A stretch of DNA of 64,000 nt. Origin: Nymphaea colorata (lineage: Eukaryota; Streptophyta; Magnoliopsida; Nymphaeales; Nymphaeaceae). The position numbers and the translations under genes were made by a program. Under the pieces are notes generated by a model, which was not told where the DNA came from, ran no database searches, and was given only the letters and a program-made list of their open reading frames with translations. This document shows positions 11,642-25,693 of the stretch, one piece after another. Positions within the stretch are counted from its first letter, which is position 1. Every line of letters starts with the position of its first letter. The stretch is taken from positions 22,275,703-22,339,702 of the forward strand of contig NC_045146.1 in the NCBI RefSeq assembly GCF_008831285.2, written 5' to 3'.

Positions 11642-13273
11642 CTTCGTTTAGCAAACTCCCAACAACGACAAGTTATTCTGCATGTGTAGGAGGCCGGCAT
11701 GGAAGAATTCAGACTTAAATGGGGACTTGCGAGTTCGGAGGCAAGGCCGAAGAGCGGGTAGGATATCGATAAAGGGGTGATCTGGTAACCACGAATGACC
11801 GAAATATCCCTGTGAAATCAGAAACGGCAAGAAAAGAATGCGGCAGATTAATTATAGCGCACTGCCAATCGCGTTCTGAAATTTTTATAGTTCTTAGGGC
11901 GCGGCGCATATCAGTAATTCAGTGTCGGCTTCCATCTCAAACTTGTCCACAGACCGGTCGATACGCATCTGATGTATCGAGCCACATAGGCCCGATAAAA
12001 TTATCGGCCGACTCGCCTTTCTTGTCATTTTGGTCTTCTTCCATAGTTTAGTTAGTCAGACAGGGGTCAGCGAATGTTCAAACATCAATTCTATTTTTGT
12101 GGGCAAAACTCCTTTATTTAGATTCCTGTAGGCAATACTCCTTTGGACTACAACTTATAGATACACAACACTCTAATTGAGAGGTGTTCATCTCCCTACC
12201 CAAGACTCCATGCAACCCTGCATCCCGAGAATAGGGAGAAAGGAAAGAGTTGCTTCAATTTGTTTTTCCGAAGGATGTATTTGGTACTTGTGACGGTGGT
12301 CAAGGCCTTGAGCATGTTCATATGTTCAGCCGCTCGGCTCCAGGGTTGTTTACTGCGTACAGATTGATATAGATTGCTTATTCGATTGGCCAGTTCAGTT
12401 GATATGATTTTGTCGAGGGACCGGACTGAACTTTGATGATAAGGCGCTGGACACCGTTCCCATTCAAATGATAGAGAAATAAAAAAGCACCAGCAACTAC
12501 GGGCTGCTCAGGATAAAAACAAGAGAAAAAATGATCCATTCAGTGAAGAATTGGATGCCACCGCCACCGGAAGATACCTGCAACAATCAGCAAATGTGTC
12601 GCACGATTTGCTCAATTAGTAAGCAGTAACCAGCACCCAAGTCGCGCACAGTGCAGCCCGAATGAAGCTCACTAGTCACTCCTGACTCAAAGCTGGACCG
12701 TTCCCTTTATGCTTCAAGAACAGGACGAGCCCGCAGGGAACCCTCGCCCAGCAACCCATAGTTGGGTAACGCTGTTGTCCTGTCCTGAAACTGATCTATT
12801 AATAGACTGCACCCAGTTGAGCTCAGTCCATGTATAGATAAATGGAGCAACCTTGTATCTGTGCAGGCAGACGTTAGCAGAATCCTGCCGTTGTCCATCA
12901 AGTGCACCCCATTTAGAGTTCCAAGGACGTTCTATCTATCCAAATATCTTTTAACCTAACGTGCTCGGGTAGATAATGAGGGTGGTACTTGTCCTTTTGG
13001 ACATCAACAAGATATAGAATTTAGTGTACCATTTTGATTATCAAATTAATCAACAGGAAATGGCAAAGCAGGTTGCAGTAAGCAAATGGTAAAAGCATGG
13101 AGACTCTGAGCACTGAGCAGGTTCAGGATCTATCTATATTCTGACGTGAATGTGCACATATTACAATGTTTGGGAATAAATTTTGTTGCTGGTTCATTCC
13201 ACGAACCTTAGCTAAACATTCACATTTTTATCTCTCATTTGACATTTTGCTTGATCTTCCTGTAAGGCCAATG
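11642..13273. other. Intergenic region upstream of PFC1 and downstream of the TraB gene
   Basis: Both flanking genes are on the minus strand, so the left part holds the PFC1 promoter and 5' leader (11642 to about 12050) and the right part the TraB 3' region. Short reading frames over 11648-12051 and 12707-12907 match nothing I know. Otherwise I see nothing notable in 12050-13270. Confidence 0.5.
11881..12012 (-). promoter_or_regulatory. Putative PFC1 core promoter with TATA box and CRT/DRE core
   Basis: On the minus strand TATAAAAAT (11889-11881) lies about 240 bp before the PFC1 start codon, a reasonable TATA position. About 120 bp further upstream is GCCGAC (+ strand 12007-12012), a CRT/DRE core bound by DREB1/CBF factors. 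It abuts an inverted repeat, CCGATAA-AA-TTATCGG (11992-12007), that contains two opposed GATAA boxes. Motif matches only; function is not shown. Confidence 0.4.
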
Positions 13274-16200
13274 TTATCTCAGTGCAGAGTCCACCAATCC
13301 TCCAGCTTTTAATTTTTCAAAAAGAACCCATATCACTATGCCAATGACTGTATCTCGAACTAAACCTTTCAAAAATGTGTCGAGCCAACCTTTCGCACTT
13401 GAGGCAGGCCATTTTCCTCCAACAAGATCACGGAATCGCAACTGCCCCTGATCACTTGCTAATGCATGGATGACTCCATTCATATGGCTCTCTCCAATGA
13501 CCCCAACTACTTGTTTACAGTTATTGACAGCTTTGCTCCGCTTCAGTGACCAGGCAAGATACTGAAAAGGACAATGATCATGTACAAATTTCAAAAATAA
13601 AGATCCAGAATCAATGACAATCATGCCTATTCATGGAACAGTCTGGGTTAAATCAACTTGATTCAATCTAGAATGGATTGTTACCTTCCCAGTAAGTAAT
13701 ATTCCTCAGGTTTTCTAGCAACACTAAAAATTAGTTTTGCAGATATAATAAAATTTAAGCATCTTCAGACTAAAATGTAAAATAGAATATGTGAAAGAAA
13801 AACATTTCAAGAAGGCTTTGAGCTTACAACATCACGCTCGTACATGAGAGGTTGCAGAAGTGAAGGGAAACACAAGCTCAATTTTTTGTAAAGTTGAGAT
13901 GGGCTATCAGGTGCTTGAAGATCCTGCATCAAATTCAAGATCTAAAGAAAATCAGGTAAAGTGCAAAAATATTGAGTCATCGAACCAGAATTAAATTTTT
14001 GCAGAGCTATTTAAAACATGAGATGCATAATGGCCAGAAAAATCTTTTTTCTGTGACTTCATCCCTCATACAAAATGTTAGATATACGCATCAAGATCTT
14101 CATTCTATTCAAGGAGCAGAACCAGCACATTGTACACAATCAATGAGCGAAGCGCTACATCCACAATCCAACTAGGCACCAGCTCTCCAGCAAGTCCCAG
14201 TATAACTGGCAAAGTTAAGAGACACCTTTTTTACCCCTTTCCCTTCTGGTTAGTGTTTGAGGAACCCCAACAAATTATCGTCTCAACGCTCTATCTCCAC
14301 CCAACTTTCATTTGTTTGTGTTATACTTCTTCCTTCATTTCCTGCACCTCCAATTTTCCTTCCTCTTCTTGTTTAAACTTACTTTCATTGTTTCAATTGT
14401 TTAAACCTCTCTCTCTTTCTCTCAGGTTGTAACAGAGAGAGGTTTCAATACGATGTTGTATGTGCTTAACTCAGAGGCTGTGTAGGTTGGAAGAGAAAGA
14501 GTTTTGAAGTTGATGCTCTATGTGCTTGTGGTGTGGGTAGGCTGGAAAGAGAAAAAGGTTTGATGATGATGTTTATGCACTTGTGAGGTGGATAGGTTGA
14601 AAAGGGAGAGGTTCAAGGTGATCTCGTATGCTCTGCCCTCAGCAGTTTAAAGTTTGTGCACACACTAGATGACTAAGCAATCTATGCTAAATCCATAAAC
14701 AGAAAAACGCAAAAGAAGAAGCAGACCTGAAATTTTTAGAGAGGATTGAGTAAAGAAAGGGAAACATATAAAAATACAGTTTTAAAAATTTCATCCAGAA
14801 GGTGATGGTTGAACAACAAAACCAAGTGCATGTTAGATTACGTTATGTAGTCCACAACACAGTTTAACTAAAACGGGTGGTTCAAACTGACATTGAAACT
14901 CCTAGGTATTTCAGAAATTTCATAATGATGTGAAGGTCCTAAAAGATTCTTCTTTCATGTAGCAAATGTTTTCTGCTTGACCTGTTGATCAGAGGATTTC
15001 TTCAGCTGCCGTGCCACACAGGATTGGATGCTAAGATTAACTAACAGTTTAGCAAAACATTCCAGAAAAGGTAAAATAATGAATTTAGAAAACAAAGGAA
15101 ACATAGAAGGATTCCCAAAATTTATGAAACATAGACAGTTAAAGTCTGTTAAAACAAAATAACCTCATTGACTCTTTCAGTTAGCTCCAAATTTGAAGAA
15201 CTTATGCCTTGGAATAGTATCTTAAGCAGCTTCAATTTCTCATCCCACTTGAGAGATCGCCATGCACGCCCAAGCTAAAAGACATGCCCATGAAGAAAAA
15301 TAGAATGTTAAGAAGCAAGCTTTGCAGATTAACAACTAAAGAGAGGGAAAACAAAATCATCTGACCCAAAACCCAAAATGTTTGAGACAAAAAATGATCT
15401 TAAATTGATCAAGAATATACATACTGTTATTTCAATCGGCCGATCACCCAAAACTATCTGGGCTCCAATCTCTTCAGATGCACTGCGAGCTGCACGAAAC
15501 TGAGAAACAAATTTAAAAGGGAAAAACAAAATCAGTTTGACATGATTGATTATGATAATGGGTTACTGTGTAGTTCCCAAAGAGAAGAAAAGATATGGTA
15601 TCTGGTTTTGTACCTCATCCCCAAAAGATCTGCCTGCAGATGAAGAAATTTTAGAAGAGAACATTGCAAAAAGCAGACGCAGAGCAAGAGCAGACTGACC
15701 ACCTGAATAATAAGATGTAGGAATGAATTAACGAGAGACTAAAGGGCCAACAAGGAACTAGATACAGAAGCTGAACAAAAGTAAGAAGTACGGTCAAGTG
15801 GCTGCAGAAATTCCCTTAATGTGCTTATTACAAGCAGTAAAAATTTTCAGTTTGGAGTGAAAAACAATCCATGAACTAACATAGCAATCAGTTTCATCAA
15901 AGGAAAGGTGTCTACAACTTCTGCAAGTTTATAAAAATTAACTTATGATATCTCCTCATCATCTCCAATAAATCAAGTGAATTAAGAACGGATCCAAGGA
16001 CTTAAAAGTTCACTTACCCAAACTCAAGCTCCTGCCTATGTCACCAAAAAACCTCTGTCCACTCAAAGAAAACATGTTTGATTTCATTGAAACAGCTTCA
16101 TCAGCACCAGATGCAGGGGTAGTGAACATTATTCCAGCTCTGAAATTGGGGCTTGCAGAATTTTATGTTCATTTCTGAATGAAAAGACCATGATTACTCT

Positions 16201-17564
16201 ACTTCATCTTAAACCTTCTCAATCAGGATTGTAGACTACAGCCTAGTACACATCATTGAAAAGCTTCAGGAATAACACATACATTATGCAAACTTTGTGG
16301 TTGCTACACAGTAAATGTTTCAGCCGGTGAATGTTTCATAACATTGACTATGCTTCTCGCATGACGTGAAGAATAGGTGGTTCAAATCTGTTTACCGTTT
16401 CACCATTAAAAGGAAAAGAGAGAAGTAAGAGAGAGATTTGATATGTACGTTTTATGTGATTCCTCAGTCTAACCCAAGAATCCGTATGACATGCACATGA
16501 TATCGCAAGCATTGATGCGCATGAACAGGGTAGGCGACATTGGCTATTTAATGACAAGAGGAATGGGAAAATACAAATGCCCAATCACTAAATTATCAAA
16601 TATATTTAACTAAACGTGGATCCAGAAGGACGGCCCTGAATCAGACCAGATTCCAAGTACTGACAGCTATTTAACTCGATCGTGCTTTATTTCTTTCAAA
16701 CTTGTGCGTCACTATTTTACCAGAATTTTCACTGGAACGGACTCTGTATACAATATAATTTCCGTGTTTTTAATTAATCTTCGTGATTCACTAGATTGAT
16801 GGTCACTTGCCATCCCACGGGACATCTTTCAGTTGACCAGCATCACAGCCAATTGTGTTATTTTAGACAAACTACTCTCCCTAGGAAGAAGCTACCAATT
16901 TCAATAACTTGAAACCAGAGTTCGATCTTCATTCCGGTCCTAAACATCTATAGGCTGCAAAGAGGGATGGACAACCAATGCAATGGCAATCTATTATTCA
17001 TTTCGACCATAAATTCAAAATTTCTGTAACCCAATTGTCAGTCGCAAAGCAAAGAAATCCTAACCCACAACTAAGAAAAAATTAACGCAAAATATATCAA
17101 GGAGATCAAAACAGATAAACCGCTCCTTGCCTGCTTCTGCATAGCTCGACAACAACATTATCCGGCCTCACCGTCTTCACCACGCGCTCGACATCCGCCG
17201 CCGACTCTGCGTCCACGTGATTGACCCCAATGATCCAGATCATCTCCGGCTCCACGAAACCATCCCCCCTTCTCGAGCCAAGGCGCGACTTCTTCACGAG
17301 GACCAGCCTCCCGCGTTCCACCAGATCAAGCAGCCTTGGGTGAAGCTCGGCGACCTCGGATTTCGATTCGGGCAAGAATTCCAATCTATAGTCGAAATCT
17401 AGAGGAGGGGGACTAATTGAAACCCTCGGGCTAGACTCCTGCAACCTCGTTCTCAGCCGTTTACAAGAGAAGACTGTCGGACTCTGACTGCGGAAGGATA
17501 GGAAAGGACATGAAACTAGGGTTCTGGTGAGGAGTGAGGAAGGAGGAGCACAGATTGACCCCAT
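13274..17564 (-). CDS. TraB/PrgY/GumN-family protein, probably plastid-targeted
   Basis: Seven exons on the minus strand: 17564-17131, 16139-16018, 15702-15614, 15499-15425, 15274-15164, 13923-13828 and 13561-13274 (stop TAA). The product is 404 aa. Three motifs define the family: GVNHVDAES (113-121), GDRPIEIT (233-240) and GVIGESHMNG (329-338); the two GxxH-type motifs are thought to bind metal in TIKI-type relatives. VVVELCRSRAG around residue 140 is also typical. Residues 1-60 are rich in Ser, Arg and Pro, like a transit peptide. A hydrophobic segment (about 378-391) near the C-terminus could anchor it in a membrane. The closest plant gene I recall is Arabidopsis At1g05270, whose role is poorly known. 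Intron 1 has a GC donor. A telo-box (AAACCCTA, 17596-17603) lies just upstream of the start codon. Confidence 0.93.
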
Positions 17565-20500
17565 TTCTCGCTAGGATTTTCGCCGCAACGCAGAGAAACC
17601 CTAGAAATTGAGGGGAGAGATGATCGACGACGTAGCCGCGGGATAAGAACGGGAACCACAGCCACGCTCTTGTTAACGGCTACTTTTGGAGGGAGCGGAA
17701 CTAGAAAAGGCGCGTGAAAGTAACGCCACGGACGGTGACTGCAAAACGGCTTTAAACGTTAAAAATGTCATACCGTGAAACTATCGAGAAACATAATAAG
17801 CCGATATGAACAAAAGAGAACAATTATCTTCTGAAAATGAAGGTAAATGAATTTTTGTCACAGCACGAAACTGCAGTTCGGGCGCTTAACCTGGTTAATA
17901 TTAAACAATATATTAAATAATAAATATAATCGATCATAATAAAAATATAAAATTATATATTAAAATTTAATAAAATAATATTAAAGGCAAGTTATCGAGT
18001 AGAGCCGAACTGGGTTGGGTCAGTCTAGCCCAGTCCAGCCCAACACCCAATTTTGAGACTTAAGCTGGGTAAGAATTAGGCCGAGTATCACGCATTTGTC
18101 AGGTACCCAACTTAATGGTCAGTCCTACCAGTACTCTCATCATTTTTTTTTTTTACATTTTTTTCTATCGGATCTCATGCAATGTATATTGATAAGTTGC
18201 TTTAAAAGAAATGGTCATCCAACATTAAATGCTAGCAACAATTAATAAGGATGAAGTTCTCATGAGTTGTCAATCTATTGCTAACATGAAAGTTGACCAG
18301 AAGATAAGAAAAAAAAAAAAAGATACAGACACAGAGAATTGCCTGCTGACCTTTAATGCATAACTTTAATTAACAATAACGTCCATGTGGAAGGCCAGTA
18401 GGAGTAGGGGTGCAAAATGAGTCGGATATGGCATGAGCTGCAAGCCATTTTTGTCAAGTTGGTATCTATAGTTTGAAGCTGATAATTTAGTATGTTAGGG
18501 CCCTGAATGTTGCAGTATGATTTTGGGTCTTAAAGGACCAGAATGCCCCTGTATGATAAAAATGGAAAAACTCCTTGTAAAGGCAAAAATGAACACGATA
18601 TTGGCCTAACATGCATTATATTAACATAAAACCCAAAGTAAAAAAAAAAAAAAAAAGCTCAAGAATGGTCCCTTTCAAAAGCCTATCAGCCATATTGTCC
18701 TATACAGATCGGCTGCCGTATTAATAAAATAACACATAGAAAGTAACTTGAACCATATTGTAACCCTAAAGTAAAGTCGCTGAATGTCTAGACATCAAGG
18801 TAACTTCCAGTTCACTTGGCTTACCATTCTATTGTGACCGATGGACAAAGAAAATGTTTAGCGGAAGGTTCTGCTTGTCTTGCTCCAACTGCAGACATTG
18901 AAAGCGAAGACAGATAGCACCGTATGTCTCTTTGTCTGGTTCTGAGTATCAGTTAGGACAGATCGATGGCCTCTCTTGTGCTGCATAAACTGAACACCAC
19001 CATTTGAGATGTTCAGCTCATGGCAGTATTTTATAAGAGTCAAGCACATGCCTCTGCATTTACTTCAATCTTCTGATGTTGGACGAAGGATTAATGCATG
19101 ACCCTAAAATAATATGGAGTTGTCGAATTGATACGATCATTACATCTGATTTGTCAGATATCTTACATTATAATAAACTTGATTGGTCATATCCTGCCAT
19201 TTTGGGCTGTAAAAAGTGAGAGATGGAGAAATGTCAGTGGATTTTGCTGTTTTTGGATCTAACCAAAAGAAGTTGTGTTTGAGTGGGGAGCAATGATTTA
19301 GGAATCTAGGAATTAAAATTCAGGAAAAAAGTAAGTTAGTATCTTCATTTTAAATAAATAAAATGGGTATGTTGGGTAAAACCTAAACATAAATTAGGAA
19401 CATGCCCCCTCTTTTAGAACAGGCGGTTTCCTGGTATTTAGAAAAGAACAAAACCAAAAACAAACAAAAAATAAAAGAGGCGCTTATAGAAAAATAATAA
19501 TAATAATAAAATGTGTCTCTTGGAGGCCCAATCACATGGCAGGGCCTCTCATAGTCTCCATAGTAATTGTAATGTATTGCTTGGTTCTAACATCTATTCA
19601 AAGAAATCAATACTTCTTTAATATGGAACTTGAGCTATCACGTCGACTGTATCGTATTCTTCTTTCGAGTTGAGAAACAACACCATGAAAAAAAAAAAAA
19701 AAAAAAACACAGAGATCTTCTACAGCAGGATGTAACTTGACATAGGACCTTCAACTCATTGGCACTCTTTTTTCATGGCTGCCGCTTTATTCCTGGGGAT
19801 TTACCATGGCATCAGGCAAGTTGCACTGCATTCACCATTGGTGGGAGAGGGAATGGGAGTCTGTGTTCGTAAGGAAGGAGGTCATTTTCCTGGGTTGGAT
19901 CCATTCTTCCCTGACCGAAGGCGGTGTCTTAAAATGACGCCCGTATGAGGCAGAAAGCAAGTCACTGTCAGCAACTGCACCTCCATTGAAGGATCTCGAG
20001 ATTGATCTTCATGTTGGGATGGTGGTGGTGGCGATTTGGACTTACTGTAATATTGGCCTGACGCGGAACACTACGGAACTGCTCAACCTTGGCTCTGTCT
20101 CATTGGAATGAACTTCTCTTCAGGCATTTTGGCTCATAATTTCAGGTCCTGTGGCTTCTGCCCACAATTATGGGCAGCGCGCGTCTGAGACTTAAGAAAG
20201 AGCTACTGCTCATAGAATTTTTCTCCCTTTTTGAAGGCTTTTATATATGTATTTTTTTCTTTTCACTCCTTGAATGTGTGTCTTCTTAATTCTATAAGTT
20301 TATCTAGTGTTGTCAAAATCGGGCTGAGTTGCCCAATTCGGCTTCCACTCCAGTGATTGCAACATGAACTCTGGATCCCGCTATCGATTTCTCGAAATAA
20401 TTTTCTGAAACCGATTCAATTGAGATCCCGATTTAAAAACATTGGGTTTTTCCTTAGGACTAATGAGGGGGAAATATTTCCCAAGGAAAAGTGGAGAGCG

Positions 20501-21966
20501 CTTCTACCCTCAAAACAGAAAGTGAAATAATGTACTCTATGAACGTAAAGAATGGTAACTCTTGTTTGGCAATTTTCTGATATAGCATGCAAAATATCTT
20601 GCTATATATATGTTTGGCCATTTTCTCCCAGATAAATTAAGGTAAATAAAGGCAATTTTCTCACATGCACTGAAAGCAGGTCCGATACCATGAGAAAATG
20701 GGAGGAAGGGTTAGGGTTTTGGCTCTCAATCAGCCAATAGAATAAAATATTCTTGGTACTCATCAGAATTAATTAAAGGCAGTAGTGTATGGTCACGTTT
20801 TCCATGGGCAAACATGAACTTTGCAGTTGCCAGATCGAAACATTATTATGTATATTGGATCTGTCCCCGCAGAATCAAATTACTAGCAGAACAGGTAGGT
20901 TTATCTATTTAAGAACTCAATCACTCACCTGGTCAGTGAAGAGTCGGGGTGTTTCCAACCATATCATATTGAAATGCTTAGGATTCAAACCAATATTGTT
21001 AAGTATCGGAACTGCAGGTGAATTGTTTCTCCAAAATAATGATGGTAATTACAGACACATTGAGTCCGGGAAACGTTCTCTCTTAGTTAAATTATGTATA
21101 TATAACCAACTGAAAACCTGCAAGTAATAGAATTATCAATTTGACAGACAGCGAAAGACTCCTCTATGCTGCCTCATTCTTGTGAAGAGCACCGAGAATG
21201 AAATTGAAGGAGGTTGAACCGGCCGGTACCATTTTGAGATTGATCATGCGACCATTACCTTAATTATTTAACATTTTCGCAAGTAATTATGAAAATGCGA
21301 TCTGCAGATGTTTTTAGGACATGCATGCATGTAAGATGAATTAATCTTGTAAGCCAAAAAAGTTTCAAGGCTTAGACTGTTCATTCTAAAGTTTTATGTT
21401 TTAAATATGAAAATAATATTTACAAAGTAGATTATAGGAGAAAATGGATGAAAAACATTAACAATAAACGGATTGGGCAGTCCAGGGGTTGACACATGTA
21501 ATAGCTAAATAGATACAGACTTACTTAGATAAATATATATATATATATATGATCTTGAAGAATGGATTTTGGTTCTTCAGTTACCATTTTCATATGTAAC
21601 AGTTGAGTTGTATATGATCTTTTTGGTTGTCTGTGAAGCAGTCCCTGTGAGGAGCGGTTGATTCTTCTCATAGTTAGCACTCTCTGTCATCGAATTTATT
21701 GGTAGTATTCATTCTCATGTAGGATGAAGCAAGGGAACTAAACATTTCGCACCAGTCGTTTCTTCTCAGTGATACTCTGCTACATTTAGAGCTGCTGCCA
21801 ACTTCTTGTTTAGCAGAGTCACACGCCCATGACCAGAGAACCGACTTTCTTTTTCTGAAAAATTTGCATCTCTGCTTCTCACCACTTCCAGAAATCTTCC
21901 TGTTTTTGCTCTCCTGGTTCCGTTTCACGTAAACATTTTCTGTATCTTCATTATCAGGTACAAAAC

Positions 21967-21968
<2 letters not shown>

Positions 21969-22016
<48 letters not shown>

Positions 22017-22040
22017 TCTCTCACACACACCCACACACAT
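21969..22040. repeat. CT/CA compound microsatellite
   Basis: A run of about 15 CT units passes into about 8 CA units, then degenerate CA repeats. No coding role is apparent. Confidence 0.9.
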
Positions 22041-22253
22041 ACGCATGTGGTTGCAGAAGCGCGCGGAATTTTAAGCGAGTGTGGACAAAGAGAAATCAAA
22101 GAGCAGCATCCACTGGAAGTGCTGCCATCAAGGAGATGGGGATGGGACTATGGAAATCCATTTATTGACATGTTCCCCCTAGGGTGGGCACAAGCCTAAG
22201 CGCCTCTGCCACTTTATATGTAAGTCGACTCGTTATATAGTAAGAGACCGATC

Positions 22254-22345
<92 letters not shown>
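22254..22345. repeat. CT/TA compound microsatellite
   Basis: About 12 CT units are followed by more than 30 TA units. The long TA run can form cruciforms and is likely length-polymorphic and error-prone in assembly. Confidence 0.92.
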
Positions 22346-22348
<3 letters not shown>

Positions 22349-24696
22349 GTGTATTTTTCATATGAGCTTACGTTTTCTTCCTTGTTGCCAGCTCTGACAA
22401 CGTCTTTTAATTTGTGCTACCTTTTAATTGGTTATGTGATTGACAGTTGGAGCCATCAATATAGTGAGTAATTTACATGTAATGTTGTCATAACCAAATT
22501 TAATGTTCATAAAAGCACTTAATTTCTTGTCGAATCTAGGTCAAAGAAAGTCTATGAATCCACCTATTCAGAAAGTATATATGTATTTTCAACCATCACA
22601 TATTTGAAGCGATCCAAAATTATTTAATGAACCAAACATCAAATTAATCGGAGTCATACAGAACCATCCATACATCTTGATCATGTCTATAAGACAACAA
22701 CTTCCGTGCAGCCATTTCCCATATTAGAGGTTTTTTTTTTCCTCTTTGCTATATACCGATGTGTGACAATGGAATGCCATACTTAATTTGATCAAGTAAA
22801 ACAAAAATCTCAATACTTATTCAAAGTGCATCTGCTTAATCTAGTTATAAGGCCTGCTGCATTCAAACCAATTCATCAACTGCTTGATTTCTTTCTTAGA
22901 TCCACTTTTACCTTGGATGTTAACCTGGTTTGCATCCATATATGCTCTATTTCTCTCACATGGTGGCAGCCATGAGAAGCTAGCCATGAACGATGAGTTT
23001 GCTTCGGTTTGGGCACAAAAAAAGAGGGAGGGAAAATTGTACAGCCAAACGAGTTCGGATATGGGTCCCAGTGCAGGGGACAATACCCGGATCTAACTGA
23101 TCGGTGGCCTCCACGAGGAGGAGATCGCTTTTCAACGTAGCAGAAAAGTGGTATAGCCTCGCAATAAAAGTCTGAAAATCCTGTAACAAAAAGTAAGGTC
23201 CTAAGGTGAAGAGAGTTTTACCATGTCATGAAGGAAGATGAAGCCGCTTCATAAATCTGGAGATCGCTCAACTTCAAATGGCTAGTTGTTGTCGCAAGAA
23301 ATCACCGCTTATTTTGAATTTTTCAAGTATTTGATGAAACCAATAATACTAAACTTTTTCAGAATTTTAGGTAAAATAAAAAAAATATTTTTTTTTTTGG
23401 TGAGCATGAGATTAACAATCTACTGTCTGGAAAAGGCATGAAGGACCCTCATTTTCCCTGCCTTCGGAGTCTTGGGTTGCATTAGAGCCTGGGTGGGCAA
23501 TGGACCACCTTCAACTTGACCAAGCACATCCATCTTTTATAGCTTATGAGAATAGCACCCATGGAAATCCAACAATGTGTCTCCTGCCCCTACCAATTAT
23601 GATATGTCCCTTACTTAGGGCAGTGACACAGTTAGTGAGGTAAAAGCAAAATCTTTGATGAGAAGCATTAGGAATGTTGAAACGCTTGATTTGGGTAAAC
23701 TTGAAGACAAGAACCAATTTATGAAAAAATAATTATACGGTGCGGATGTGTGGGTGAACGAAAGGTTTACCAATATTTCTTATAAGCTTTAACTAACATT
23801 GCATGATGCTGATGAAGAATATGTAGTTAATACAATGAATTTGGTTCCTGCAACACAAGAGATGTCTAAAACCTAAGAAAGATAATTGTAACTGGAATTC
23901 TCATAGGGCTTGTTCGGCAACAGTAACACTAGCATGATTTTTAGAGCAGGTTTATTAGTAACAACTTGCTATTGTTTTTCAAATGTCTCATATCTTTTGC
24001 CAAAAATTAATACGATAATATTGTCCTTTTTGGTGTAGGTGATCCATATGCAGCGCAAGGACGATCAAGACATGTAGCTGTCAAAATTTAAATTTTACAT
24101 TCTTATTGTGTTAATTAAAGTAGTATACACGAGTATTGGTATAAGTGGCTTCGTAAATTTGAATGATGATTTCATAAAAATCAGTGTATATAATTGCTTC
24201 TCTTTGGTACGTGTGACATGTCGAAGTTTAAAAAATTAATTACCTTTTTCGTTTCATAATGATTTGCCTTGTTCATTTTATCTTTACGGACTCCATTCCA
24301 CAATAGATTTTTATTGATCCTTGACAATGAAATTCATTGTGAATGTATCGTACCATCGATACCCGATAAAATGCAGAGATTTCAAATCTAAATTGCAATT
24401 GGTAGCTAGTGCCTGCGAAAATGAGGACAGGAAATAAACGACACTTTGTACTTCCTTCTTCTTTATTTGTTCATCTAGTTAGCTTTGCCTCTACCAATTA
24501 CTATATTAACAAGCCTTAAGCTATTGACATCCAATGAAATTCAACTACATAATTGATTGAGAGATAAATGGCTGAATGATGCTTTACATACTAAGGTACG
24601 CTCAACAATGACATCCCTACACTATTGCCGATAATGTGATTATTAATTACTTTTAGAACATGGTAAATGGATGAGGTTAATTATAAAAGTACATAT

Positions 24697-24725
24697 TACA
24701 GATTTTTTTTTAAAAAAAATCTGTA
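24697..24725. repeat. Perfect short palindrome
   Basis: The arm TACAGATTTTTTTT (24697-24710) is followed after a single base by its exact reverse complement (24712-24725). It would form a 14-bp hairpin. It could be the remnant of a small inverted-repeat element; no flanking gene is near. Confidence 0.85.
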
Positions 24726-25413
24726 GTTTAATCGATTATTTATTATGTGTCATGCGTATGGTTTGTGCACGGTATATAAGTTAAGAGGCTTGTGCATATA
24801 ACCAACTTCGCTATTTTAAACTTTGTTGAACATTTCTACCTGAAAATGCATCCGAATGTAAAGAATTAATGGAGTCCGATTAGAACCACATCCAACACAA
24901 ACACAAAACAGAAGATCGAGGAGCTTTCTTCCTTGGCATTACCATAGCATTAAACCGTTTGAGTGGGAGTGCTTAATTTTTAATCTCCTTAATTCATCTT
25001 AAGGAAGAAGTCGACTGTGATTCGCCAGTTGTTAGTTAGTCGTTGGTGAAAGCGAACTCGACCCCCCATTAGAGGAAAAATGTTAAGATTCGTGGTGGAA
25101 ATTACGTCAAACAGTGGCGGCCGAAATGAAATTTTATAAAAACAATCCCCACTTTCATTATGTCGCCAAATTATTGCCGATGTTCTTCCTTGGTTTCTAT
25201 TTGTGGATATATAAGCCTGTCAAGAAAAAGGACCTACTTGCCGCCTTTATATATATATATATATATATGAAGAGAGAGAAAGAGATATATTTTTCAACGT
25301 GGTGAAAGGGAGATCTTGATTTCAACTGCTCAGAGTGGGGAGAGAGAGAGAGTGCAGAACAGCTGCAGCGGAGTGACAGTTTAAAGCGTGTTCCGTCCTT
25401 GAGGACAAAGGTT

Positions 25414-25585
25414 GGCTCTCTCTCTTTCTCTCTCTCTCTCTCTGTCCGCGATTAACCCGCGCTTTGGAGAAACTTTCATCCGGCCTCCAAATCTCTGGTT
25501 CTCATCGACTCCTCCATCACATCCCATTCTCTTTCGTTCGCCTTCCATATCTGCGTTTAACTACGTGTACATACCATATATATAG
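25414..25585 (+). promoter_or_regulatory. Putative promoter of the DREB A-4 gene: CT tract and TATA box
   Basis: A CT-rich run (about 25414-25443), of the kind bound by GAGA-binding BPC proteins, precedes a TATATATAG box at 25577-25585. The box lies about 165 bp before the start codon, giving a leader of roughly 140 bases. TACGTGTA (25563-25570) contains an ACGT core. A second TA run at 25243-25268 is an alternative but would imply a much longer leader. Confidence 0.4.
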
Positions 25586-25693
25586 AAGCAAGCAGAGGGG
25601 GGGGAAGGAGCAGGAACCACAGTCCTCTTACGGTGTCCTTCATTCTTCAGTACTTCAATCAGAAAGACCATTCTCTCAGGAATCATCCTTCTC

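Noticed and set aside
20150-20185. Hairpin CTGCCCA-CAATTA-TGGGCAG as a possible regulatory RNA
   Set aside because: A 7-bp stem is too short to support a structured RNA or miRNA precursor.
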